From: a virus
IMG/VR virus record: IMGVR_UViG_3300039309_000253
Location: 1-21,023 of that record
Strand: one strand, 5' to 3'
Length of the DNA stretch: 21,023 nucleotides
How positions within the stretch are numbered: position 1 is the stretch's first letter; every line of letters begins with the position of its first letter. This document shows positions 1-6,775 of this stretch, one piece after another. Both the position numbers and the translations under genes were made by a program. The notes under the pieces are model-generated. The model was not told the origin of the DNA and ran no database searches. It was given only the letters and a program-made list of their open reading frames with translations.

Positions 1-394
1 CAACCTCGATGAGGTTCAGTCCGACCTGGACAGCGTTGCGCAGGTATTCGAAGGAGATCGGCGCCTGCTCGAAGGTGACGAGCACGCCCGTGGTCGAGCC
101 ACCGGGATTGGGGACCGTGTAGGTGAACGCTTTCCACGGGCCCTGCATCGACTCCCAGAACGCTTTGAGCTGGTTGGCTTCCGTCCAGCCCAGGTTCGGC
201 CGCTTGAACTGAAACTTGCGTGGGCCGATCCCGACGTAGTACCGCTGCTCCTGCTTGGCGTCGAGGCTGCCGAATCGATGCACGATCACCGGGCGCTCGA
301 CCGAGAAGCCGAACGGGTACTGTGTGGTGAGCGGGAATGTCTGGCCGGAGTTGATCACCGTTGGGACGGTGATGCGACCGATCGTGTCTGACAT
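1..394 (-). CDS. Minor tail protein, 3' end outside the window
   Basis: Open minus-strand frame starting at ATG 392-394 (MSDTIGRITVPTVINSG...) and running 131 codons off the left edge with no stop. The middle holds a pattern of basic-aromatic strand, then QLKAFWESMQGPWKAFTY, then a Pro/Gly turn, and it ends ...GLNLIEV. The same order of elements (RTFRLSKRLS, LYSFW, PFAFYNP, ...LELVEV) appears in the gene at 1095-1511, so the two are probably paralogues, and the end GLNLIEV suggests that only a few codons are missing. Its position downstream of the tape measure gene fits a minor tail or baseplate-proximal protein. A DUF2460-like fold is possible but not demonstrated. It is separated from the rest of the late operon by the oppositely oriented hicAB pair, so its transcription must read through hicAB antisense or use another promoter. 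Confidence 0.75.
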   Translation of the reverse strand, partial: MSDTIGRITVPTVINSGQTFPLTTQYPFGFSVERPVIVHRFGSLDAKQEQRYYVGIGPRKFQFKRPNLGWTEANQLKAFWESMQGPWKAFTYTVPNPGGSTTGVLVTFEQAPISFEYLRNAVQVGLNLIEV

Positions 395-401
395 TTAAGC
401 T

Positions 402-430
402 TTGACAGGGTAACCACAAATGGTTACCAT
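402..430 (+). promoter_or_regulatory. sigma70-like promoter of hicAB
   Basis: TTGACA at 402-407 is a perfect -35 hexamer. TACCAT at 425-430 is a 4-of-6 match to the -10 hexamer, with the optimal 17-bp spacing. A start point 6-7 nt downstream would fall at about 437, exactly the GTG start codon of hicA. Confidence 0.7.
409..428. promoter_or_regulatory. Palindromic operator, probably bound by HicB
   Basis: Perfect 8-bp inverted repeat GGTAACCA / TGGTTACC separated by CAAA. It fills the promoter spacer and overlaps the -10 hexamer. HicB antitoxins with a C-terminal DNA-binding domain repress their own operon by binding such palindromes; binding here is inferred from position only. Confidence 0.7.
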
Positions 431-436
431 TGAAGT

Positions 437-616
437 GTGAAGGCGAGCGAGCTTAGGCGGTGGCTAAAGAAACAGGGCTGCACGTTCGTAGAGGAATCCC
501 GCCACACGCGGATCGTTCTCGGCTCGAAACTCTCGCGCATGCCCCGCCATCCGGCGAAGGAAATCAAGACGGGGACGCTGCAGAGTATTCTGAAAGACCT
601 CGATTTGGAGATGTGA
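437..616 (+). CDS. hicA: HicA-family mRNA interferase toxin
   Basis: 59 residues starting from GTG 437 (VKASELRRWLKKQGCTFVEE). HicA is a small double-stranded-RNA-binding-fold ribonuclease that cleaves mRNA and is neutralised by HicB. The family layout is visible: an N-terminal helix (SELRRWLKKQG), a central ESRHTRIVLGSK strand with the probable catalytic His23, then MPRHPAKEIKTGTLQSILKDL, which closely follows the MPRHP..EI......ILK pattern of E. coli HicA as I recall it. The length is typical. An in-frame TGA lies at 431-433, two codons upstream, so GTG 437 is the only plausible start. No Shine-Dalgarno precedes it and the predicted transcription start is at the same place, so a leaderless mRNA is likely. 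The gene is too short to appear in ordinary ORF lists, and a longer frame at 460 overlaps it. Confidence 0.88.
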   Translation: MKASELRRWLKKQGCTFVEESRHTRIVLGSKLSRMPRHPAKEIKTGTLQSILKDLDLEM

Positions 617-624
617 GGACCGAA

Positions 625-1059
625 ATGGAACCCTATCTGGCATTATTCGAACCCGACCGGAAAGCTGGCGGATACGTCGTCACGTTCCCGGATTTCGGCT
701 ACGGCGTAACGCAAGGCGAAACGGATCAGGAAGCCATGGAGATGGCGCAAGATCTCTTGATGCTGACGATCGGCGACTACATGAGGGAATCCAAACCGTT
801 GCCCACGCCCAAGCGCCACCGCGGCGCGAAGTTCCGTCCCGTGCCGCTACCAGCCCTACAATCTGCGAAAGTGGACCTCTTCATTGCATTTCTGGAATCG
901 GGCATGAAGAAAGCGGAGTTTGCGCGCCGCATCGGGATACCCAAGACACACATCGAGCGTTTGTTTTCTCTACGGCACCACTCCCGTTTGAACCAGATCG
1001 AATCTTCATTCGCAGCACTGGGCAAACGTCTGCACGTCGAAGTACGAAACGCAGCTTAG
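625..1059 (+). CDS. hicB: HicB-family antitoxin with C-terminal DNA-binding domain
   Basis: 144 residues from ATG 625, preceded by GAGG at 615-618. The start lies 8 nt after the hicA stop, so the two genes form one operon. The N-terminal half is the HicB RNase-H-like fold: YLALFEPDRKAGGYVVTFPDFGYGVTQGETDQEAMEMAQDLL, with the characteristic G-Y-V-V-x-F-P-D-x-G and T-x-G-E-T strands. The C-terminal half (about residues 85-144) contains MKKAEFARRIGIPKTHIERLF, a helix-turn-helix of the Cro/XRE type that would bind the palindrome in the promoter. HicB binds HicA and blocks its active site. The long frame beginning at 460 that contains this gene is not the real start, because that region is hicA read in another frame. 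The pair lies opposite to the surrounding tail genes and has slightly lower GC, as expected for an acquired phage accessory module. Confidence 0.92.
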   Translation: MEPYLALFEPDRKAGGYVVTFPDFGYGVTQGETDQEAMEMAQDLLMLTIGDYMRESKPLPTPKRHRGAKFRPVPLPALQSAKVDLFIAFLESGMKKAEFARRIGIPKTHIERLFSLRHHSRLNQIESSFAALGKRLHVEVRNAA

Positions 1060-1094
1060 ATTTTGACGTGGCCCGGCGATCTGCGCCGCTTGCG

Positions 1095-1511
1095 TCAAGC
1101 CACCTCCACCAGTTCCAGTCCCGGCACATTCGTCCGCGCGATATCGGTGGTCTGCGCCCAGTTGCCGCGAAACACCACCGTCACGCGGCCCTGCGTGTTG
1201 TTGCCCGTAGGATCGTAATTGCTGCCAATCTGCTGGCCCGACGCCACGTCGAACGGATTGTAGAAGGCGAATGGGGTCAGCTCGGCGTTCTGCGATACCC
1301 AAAAGCTGTACAGCGCGGAGAGCACCGATGCGCTCAGGCGTTTGCTGAGCCGGAACGTCCGCCGCGAGGTCTGCGCGAGCTGCGACCGCTGGATCGTTCC
1401 ATCGTGATACTGGTTCTGGAGTTGGGCAGACTCCCGCAACTCCGTGAACGCGGTGCACAGCGACGCCGGCATCACCCCACTGGGCACGGATTGTACGAGA
1501 TTTCCTGGCAT
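1095..1511 (-). CDS. Minor tail protein, paralogue of the gene at 1-394
   Basis: 138 residues (MPGNLVQSVPSGVMP...LELVEVA), starting 6 nt after the tape measure stop. The central stretch RTFRLSKRLSASVLSALYSFW followed by PFAFYNPF, with a Gly/Asn-rich loop and a closing VTVVFRGNW strand, looks like a beta-rich tail-tip or distal tail protein of the DUF2460-like sort. The same motif order occurs in the partial gene at the left edge. It lies directly downstream of the tape measure gene, which is the usual place for minor tail proteins. The stop at 1095 faces the hicB stop at 1059 with 35 bp between them. Confidence 0.75.
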   Translation of the reverse strand: MPGNLVQSVPSGVMPASLCTAFTELRESAQLQNQYHDGTIQRSQLAQTSRRTFRLSKRLSASVLSALYSFWVSQNAELTPFAFYNPFDVASGQQIGSNYDPTGNNTQGRVTVVFRGNWAQTTDIARTNVPGLELVEVA

Positions 1512-1517
1512 ACGGGA

Positions 1518-4500
1518 TCACGCCACTGTCAAGCCGGGTAGCTGCATGTTGGCCGATTGCTGCGTGCGCCCGTAGCTCGAATACTGCGCGGCCATCGCTT
1601 GGTCGGTCACGAACTGCGGCGTGACGAACTGTCCGGTCATGAAGTTGGCGGCGTCGTTCCCGCTGATGTTCAGCGAGAGATAGGTCGCGCCACTACCGCC
1701 AGTGGTGTTCGGACCACCGGGCGTTGGGTATGTTCCCGCCGCAATGCCGCCGAGCGTCGGAATGTTCGAGGCGTAGGCGTGAGCCTGACCATCCTGGTAG
1801 CTGGCCTGTTGATAGAGCTTTCCGCCCTGCTCCACCAGACTCCCCGCGTACGGCGTCGTGGCCGATAGCGGCATCTTCTGGCCGGTGGCTTCCGAGTACA
1901 ACATCACAAGTTGCCGAACGCTCGGGGACCGCACGGCCACCGCGATCTGGCCGCCGTACTGCGACTGGGCAATCTGGACCACCTGCTTGATCGTGCCGCT
2001 GTTCTGGGGAATATCGACACCGTAGATGCTCTTGATGTCGTCGTGTGCCTCCCTCTGCGGAGACTTGACGCCGGCTATCATCTCTCCAATGCCAATACCG
2101 AAACCGGCGGCGCCGCCAATCAGCGCGCCCAATGGGCCTCCCATCTGGAACCCGATGGCCGCCCCGCCAGCAGTCCCTTCCGCTGTGCCCGTCCATGTGC
2201 CACGGCTGTTCCCGAGCAGCCCTTGTTGCGCCAGCATCGTGCCGCCCGCCAGCATCGCGGCCCCGGCCACGCCACCTACACCCGTGATCTTGCCGCCGGA
2301 ATCTCCGGTTTGGACGTCGTTGCCGTTTTCATCCGTGCCGTAGGTCGGATTAGACGGGCTCCGCTTGAAGCTCCCCCAGTTCGTGCGCTTCAGGTTACTG
2401 ACAATTCCCGACAGACCGTTCGACCCGCTCCCACCAGCCGCGCCGCCGAACAACGTCGCCAGTGGATTGAATCCGCCCGTCCCGCCCGGCGCCCGATTCA
2501 ACGTCGGCATCCCCGCCGATGCGCCGGACCAGTCTCCCCCGCCAGCAGCCCAAGGAGCGGGAGTATAACCGCCGGTGGGCGTGCCCGACGAAGAGTGATC
2601 CGTCCCCTCGCCCCCCGCACCGCCGCCAACCGTGCCGGAGCCGCTACGTGTGGCACTGCTGAACAGAATTGCCATCGGGTTAAGTCCGGTGCCGCTGGAA
2701 CTCCAAGGAGCGGGGGACATCTTGGCTGGCGCCGAGATCGATGGAATGGAAATTCCCAAGACGCCAGCGGCGCCGGTAGCGCCACTTTGCAGGGATGGGG
2801 CCGCCACGCCCATAGTGGCGGCCAGAATGCCCGTCAACGCCGCCATGACCGCGCTGTTCTGCATGGTTGCGGCGGTGTTCTGGTCGGTGGACACGCGCAC
2901 CGGGTCCTGCTTACCGCCCTTGAGAATGCCTGCGAGGCCGCCCTGCCCGTCCGCGCCGTAGATGATCGGATGGAGGACGTTCGCCGCCATGCCGCCCAGC
3001 GTTTCGGTCACAGGCTTGAGCACCGCGGCGTGGACCGTGTTTAGCAGGTCCTTCCCGAAATTCTTGGGCTTGGTGAACAGAACGTCGAACAGTTTCTCGG
3101 CCTGCTTCTGCAAGCTGTCGAACTGCGACTGGATCTCCTGCTGGCGCTTCTGCTGGAGCTGCGCCTGCTTTTCCTCGAGCTGGTCCTGCGCCTGGGCGAT
3201 TTCCGTGTACAGATCCTTCTGCGCCTGCGCCGCCAGGACGGAGCGCTTGGCCGCGTTCTCTTCTTTCGATATCCGTTCCGCTTCGATCCCCGCCAATTGG
3301 ACAGCCAGATCGAGCCGGATCTGATACGCCTGCTGCGCCGCTGCCTCTTCCTTTCGTGCCGTCTGCTCCCGCTTTTCAGACTCAGACATGGCCATCGGCG
3401 TCTCCTGGCCGGCAGTCAGTTCCGCCATGCGCGCGGATCGCGCGGCGCGCCGCCGCAATTCGTCGCGCTGCGCCTGGACTCCGATGTCCTCGATCCGTTC
3501 CTGCGCGGCGAAGCCTTCCTCCCATTCCTTCATCTGCTCCTTCGATGGCATCATGAGGGCGAGCATTTTCTTCTGCTGCTCGGCCGCTTGCTTGTCGGCG
3601 TACTTTTCGAACTCCTCCCATGCCTTTTTCGAGAGCACGGCTGCCTGCTCGTCCGCTGCTTTGCGGATCGCGGCAATTTCCGATTCCGAAGCCTTGACCT
3701 TCGCGGCCTGCTGTAGAAGCTGGTCGCGCTGATAATAGATTTTGCCGATCGCGTCAAGCTCGGCTTCATCGCCCTTCTTCTCGAACTCGGCCGCCTGGCG
3801 GCGGAAATCCTTGAGCTGCTCCGCGCCCTTTGCCACCGCGTCCAATGCCGCCTTGCGGCGCGCCTCGGTAGCTTCCGCGGTGTGGAGTTGTTGGCCCAGA
3901 TCCTGTGCCTGAGCCTTCGTCAACGGCTTGTCGGGTTCGAGCAGTTGCTTCTGGAGCCGCTCGACATCCTTCTTGGCGTCGGCGTAAGCCTTCTCCATGC
4001 CGTCGTGCGTGCCGAAGAACCGGGCGCGAATGCGATCTGTTTCTTCCTTGCCTGCACGGAGGTCTGTCCGCTTGGTGGCTGCCTCGGCATCCGCCAGCAT
4101 CTTCTGCAACTGTTGGATTTGGTCTTGGATATCGCTCGCGCGCTTCGCTCGGGCCTCCTCGTCGCGGGTGGGCGCAATCGCTTGCAGGATGCCGAAATCG
4201 CCGACCAGCCCTTGCTGTTGGGCCCGCAAATCCTCGATGCGCTTCAAGGTGGCATCGCGGTTCTTCATGATCTCGGGCGCCTGGCGCTCCATGTCAGCCA
4301 CCTGTTGACGATGACCGGAGATGGACATCTTCGCCCCGATGCCGCCCGCCGCCCGAATGTCGGCGGCGTCCTGCATTGCCTGTTCCTCTTCGCGGCGCTG
4401 CCGTTCATCATCGCCGGCAGTCGAAATGTTATTGAGGAACCAGTCGACGCCCTTGCCGACCCACGTCACGGTGACGACCAGCCCCTCCTTGAACTTGCGG

Positions 4501-5555
4501 ACCAGGGCGTCCCACTTGGTTTCGAGCACCGTCACTTCGCGCTGGTATTCGGCAAAGCGGCGGATGTCGTCCTCAGTAGGCCCGAACCCCTGCTCGTGGG
4601 CGACGCGCAGGTTCTCGTTGAGTTCCGTCATGAACGGAATCGCCTCGACGCCAACCTTTTTGAACAGGTCCATGGCGGCGGCGTCCCGCTGAAGGCCCTC
4701 CGGGAGCTTGTTCAGACCCTCGGAGATCTCCGTCAGAATCTCGGAGGTGGGCTTCATCTCTCCGGTGGCGGTGTGAAAATCGATGCCCATTCCGCGTAAG
4801 GTGGCCCGCGCCTTTTCGCCCTCCCTGGAATTGTCGTCGGCTGCCTGGGACAAACCACGCATCAGGCGCTCGACAATCGAGATGTCCTGCCCGACCGCGC
4901 GCGCCGCGAAGCCGAACTGCCCGACTTCCTTCGCGGTCAAACCGGTACGCAGCTCCGCGTCCTTCACGCGGGTGCCGTATTCGCCGAGACTCTTCGCAGC
5001 CTCGAATGCGGACGCCGCAATGGTGCCGAGGACCGCCGCGCCGGCAGTGACGGCTACACCAAAGGGACCAAGAGTCGTCAGCACGGACGACAGAGCGCCC
5101 TTCGCCCCTTGGAGCGGATTCTCCATGAACTGGCTGACGCGGTCACCGAACGAAGTAATCGCTTCGGACTGCTTCCGCAATGCTTCTTCGGCTTCCTTCG
5201 CCGCCTTAACCGCGAGAGCTTCGCGTGCGGCCTTCTCCTCCATGGCGATCATCTTTTCGTAGGATCTGGTGATCGCGTCGATGGCCTGTGGCTCGCGGTT
5301 GTATCGCTGGAGAAGCTGGTCCCGCTGGGTAATCAGCCGGTCCACGCCGCTTTTGCCATAGGTCTCGGCCTGCTTTTCGAGGGAGGCGATGAGCCGCTGG
5401 ACCGAGGACCGGGTCTGATCCGAAATCCGGATGACCTTGCCATGCGACGATTCCGCTTTCTTCTCGAAGCCGTCGAGGGCTGCGTTGGCCTTGTCTGTTA
5501 TCGGGGTGACCTGGTCCTCGGCTTCGAGAATTACGCGTTCCGCTTGGTCTGCCAT
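1518..5555 (-). CDS. Tail tape measure protein
   Basis: 1345 residues, by far the largest gene, at the expected place in the late operon. It begins MADQAERVILEAEDQVTPIT. Residues 20-150 are helical and charged; 154-184 is a hydrophobic stretch (SSVLTTLGPFGVAVTAGAAV...) typical of tape measure proteins. A region of several hundred residues is dominated by Lys/Glu/Gln/Ala coiled coil (for example EEKQAQLQQKRQQEIQSQFD). The last 400 residues are Gly/Ser/Pro-rich, with a second Gly-Ala hydrophobic segment (GGPLGALIGGAAGFGIGIG). The protein sets tail length and is ejected ahead of the DNA. At roughly 1.5 angstrom per residue this would mean a tail near 200 nm, which is a rule-of-thumb estimate. 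Its ATG directly abuts the stop codon of the preceding gene (TAAATG). Confidence 0.92.
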   Translation of the reverse strand: MADQAERVILEAEDQVTPITDKANAALDGFEKKAESSHGKVIRISDQTRSSVQRLIASLEKQAETYGKSGVDRLITQRDQLLQRYNREPQAIDAITRSYEKMIAMEEKAAREALAVKAAKEAEEALRKQSEAITSFGDRVSQFMENPLQGAKGALSSVLTTLGPFGVAVTAGAAVLGTIAASAFEAAKSLGEYGTRVKDAELRTGLTAKEVGQFGFAARAVGQDISIVERLMRGLSQAADDNSREGEKARATLRGMGIDFHTATGEMKPTSEILTEISEGLNKLPEGLQRDAAAMDLFKKVGVEAIPFMTELNENLRVAHEQGFGPTEDDIRRFAEYQREVTVLETKWDALVRKFKEGLVVTVTWVGKGVDWFLNNISTAGDDERQRREEEQAMQDAADIRAAGGIGAKMSISGHRQQVADMERQAPEIMKNRDATLKRIEDLRAQQQGLVGDFGILQAIAPTRDEEARAKRASDIQDQIQQLQKMLADAEAATKRTDLRAGKEETDRIRARFFGTHDGMEKAYADAKKDVERLQKQLLEPDKPLTKAQAQDLGQQLHTAEATEARRKAALDAVAKGAEQLKDFRRQAAEFEKKGDEAELDAIGKIYYQRDQLLQQAAKVKASESEIAAIRKAADEQAAVLSKKAWEEFEKYADKQAAEQQKKMLALMMPSKEQMKEWEEGFAAQERIEDIGVQAQRDELRRRAARSARMAELTAGQETPMAMSESEKREQTARKEEAAAQQAYQIRLDLAVQLAGIEAERISKEENAAKRSVLAAQAQKDLYTEIAQAQDQLEEKQAQLQQKRQQEIQSQFDSLQKQAEKLFDVLFTKPKNFGKDLLNTVHAAVLKPVTETLGGMAANVLHPIIYGADGQGGLAGILKGGKQDPVRVSTDQNTAATMQNSAVMAALTGILAATMGVAAPSLQSGATGAAGVLGISIPSISAPAKMSPAPWSSSGTGLNPMAILFSSATRSGSGTVGGGAGGEGTDHSSSGTPTGGYTPAPWAAGGGDWSGASAGMPTLNRAPGGTGGFNPLATLFGGAAGGSGSNGLSGIVSNLKRTNWGSFKRSPSNPTYGTDENGNDVQTGDSGGKITGVGGVAGAAMLAGGTMLAQQGLLGNSRGTWTGTAEGTAGGAAIGFQMGGPLGALIGGAAGFGIGIGEMIAGVKSPQREAHDDIKSIYGVDIPQNSGTIKQVVQIAQSQYGGQIAVAVRSPSVRQLVMLYSEATGQKMPLSATTPYAGSLVEQGGKLYQQASYQDGQAHAYASNIPTLGGIAAGTYPTPGGPNTTGGSGATYLSLNISGNDAANFMTGQFVTPQFVTDQAMAAQYSSYGRTQQSANMQLPGLTVA

Positions 5556-6014
5556 TTACGCTGCCTTGAGCATCACGAAGGGACGAGCCTGAAATGCGGC
5601 GAGCACGGCCTGGCGGTCGCGCGGCGATACACCCCACTGCGCCTCGCGCCGGTTGTTGTAGAAGGCAATCTGCGAAGCCGTCTGCCGCCGGCCAGGAAGG
5701 GCTTCGTCCAGGAACCCGATCGCCGCGCGGTTTTCGTTCGCCGTCAGTACCTTGAGGCATCGCAGAGTGTGCCCGCTCCACGTCCAATCGCGGATGGGCT
5801 GGAGACCGCGCGCCGCTTTGTAATCCGGATAACCGCGGCGGCCAGACTGTCCCGGCTTCAGCGGCGCCGCCGCTTGGTCGTAGATGTTCCGCCCGCTCTG
5901 AATGCGTGCCCGGATCAAATCCGCCAGCACCTGAGCGAAGCCCTGCATCTCTGTCGCGGTGTAGGGCGAGTACACGAAGCGGGCGCGGCGGATGACGGTT
6001 TGGAATCTGGCCAT
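5556..6014 (-). CDS. Phage virion morphogenesis / tail completion-like protein
   Basis: 152 residues, MARFQTVIRRARFVYSP.... A helical N-terminus (QGFAQVLADLIRARI) leads to APLKPGQSGRR, WSGHTLRCLKVL, RAAIGF, QIAFYNNRREAQWGVSPRDR. That order (linker with PLK, a T/SG-x-L segment, an IGF strand, then a closing aromatic-Arg motif with a PRDR-like end) resembles the Mu gpG / HK97 gp10 type of tail completion or morphogenesis protein. The match is by motif order only, so the family is tentative. It sits between the chaperone-like genes and the tape measure gene, but a 2.4-kb insertion now separates it from the gene upstream. The ribosome binding site is weak (GAG 9 nt before the ATG), possibly because the native upstream sequence was displaced. 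Confidence 0.65.
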   Translation of the reverse strand: MARFQTVIRRARFVYSPYTATEMQGFAQVLADLIRARIQSGRNIYDQAAAPLKPGQSGRRGYPDYKAARGLQPIRDWTWSGHTLRCLKVLTANENRAAIGFLDEALPGRRQTASQIAFYNNRREAQWGVSPRDRQAVLAAFQARPFVMLKAA

Positions 6015-6051
6015 GGGTGCGCTCGGCGGAACACCAACGAAAACTCGCTAA

Positions 6052-6078
6052 CGGGTCAGTCTCCGGAATGGGCGTTTC
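6052..6078 (+). repeat. Left inverted repeat of the insertion
   Basis: CGGGTCAGT at 6052-6060, then a diverged middle, then GGCGTTTC ending at 6078. It pairs with the reverse complement of 8466-8491. Confidence 0.55.
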
Positions 6079-6564
6079 GCGGCAACTTGAGGGGGGCGGA
6101 CCTGACGGGAGCGATCCGGCGAAGCTTCCTCGAACGCCGATTGGGGCAAGATCCCGACAATACCGCTATCGGTCCACTGGCCCCAACGGACCCGCTCAAC
6201 CACAGTTACACGGACCGGACTGTTTATCTTCGAGACAGCAAGCTCAAGCGCGCCAGGTTGGAGTTTATAGGCAACACCCCCCCACGGCTGGCGCTGCTGC
6301 GATAGGAAGGGTGTTGAACCCGATCCGCATGAGCAGCGGTTTCGCAAGACAATCACGCGCTTTCGGACGGAAGCGCGGTTGCTGCGACAGATCGCGGCAT
6401 ACCTTCACACGGAACGCCGCTTTGCCCTCTGCCCGGAGTGGGTCGCCGTGGCAGCACTGCTGCCATTGCACGAATCCTGAGGGCCGCCTGGTGATCGAAG
6501 ACGACATGGCCACCTCTGCCGCCAAATCCGACAGTTCTGAGCAACGCCAATCTTCGATGGCGTA

Positions 6565-6599
6565 TCACCAGTCAAGCCGCTCGTCAGAAATGCTGGTGA
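6565..6599 (-). repeat. Inverted repeat just after the Cys-rich peptide gene
   Basis: TCACCAG (6565-6571) and CTGGTGA (6593-6599) form a perfect 7-bp inverted repeat with a 21-nt loop, beginning immediately after the stop codon of the peptide gene. There is no T-tract, so a Rho-independent terminator is not supported. It could stabilise the 3' end of a short peptide mRNA. Confidence 0.35.
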
Positions 6600-6770
6600 C
6601 TAGGTACAGGCATCACTGCCATCAGCGCTGCCACAGTCATCACAGGGCTCGTCATTATTGCTGCAATTGGAAGCGGAATCACCTGTTACTCCGAGAAACT
6701 CAACCGAGCACGGTTCAGTGAGCAAATCGAGATCCTCGGCACTTTGCGTTAGCGTTTGTGTTGTTCCCAT
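6600..6770 (-). CDS. Cys/Asp-rich small peptide, candidate RiPP precursor
   Basis: 56 residues from ATG 6768-6770, 5 nt after the radical SAM gene stop (TAA-GAACA-ATG). A longer in-frame start at 6836 would overlap the radical SAM gene by 61 nt and add a basic tail unlike a leader, so I prefer the internal ATG. A purine-rich GGAAAGGG lies upstream inside the radical SAM gene; its spacing is long (about 15 nt), so translational coupling may be used. Residues 1-20 (MGTTQTLTQSAEDLDLLTEP) are acidic and Cys-free, like a leader. Residues 21-56 hold five Cys (C21, C36, C43, C46, C55) among Ser, Asn, Asp and Gly, ending ...DGSDACT. Two Cys have Asp four residues on (C36...D40, C46...D50), the spacing of Cys-Asp thioethers in freyrasin-type ranthipeptides. 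The substrate role is inferred from adjacency to a SPASM maturase; I recognise no family. Confidence 0.65.
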   Translation of the reverse strand: MGTTQTLTQSAEDLDLLTEPCSVEFLGVTGDSASNCSNNDEPCDDCGSADGSDACT

Positions 6771-6775
6771 TGTTC

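Larger units (their letters stand above)
6015..6599. other. Non-coding or decayed stretch at the downstream end of the insertion
   Basis: No convincing intact gene. It begins with 37 bp of phage leader, then the left inverted repeat at 6052. A minus-strand frame at 6048-6356 (102 codons) and a plus-strand frame at about 6271-6480 both show somewhat protein-like composition. The latter contains FRTEARLLRQIAAYLHTERR and FALCPEWVAVAALLPLHES then a stop, but no clear start codon or ribosome binding site, so it could be a gene remnant. I recognise neither. GC use is lower than in the phage genes. Confidence 0.35.

Noticed and set aside
460-624. N-terminal extension of HicB from ATG 460
   Set aside because: The extension is hicA read in another frame; the HicB fold begins at ATG 625 with a proper ribosome binding site.
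1063-1098. Terminator between hicB and the tail gene
   Set aside because: TTGACG/CGTCAA and CGGCG/CGCCG arms are short and lack a T-tract in either direction; not convincing.
5109-6305. 398-codon plus-strand frame
   Set aside because: Mostly antisense to the tape measure and morphogenesis genes. Its composition follows the GC skew of the other strand, and it crosses the insertion boundary.
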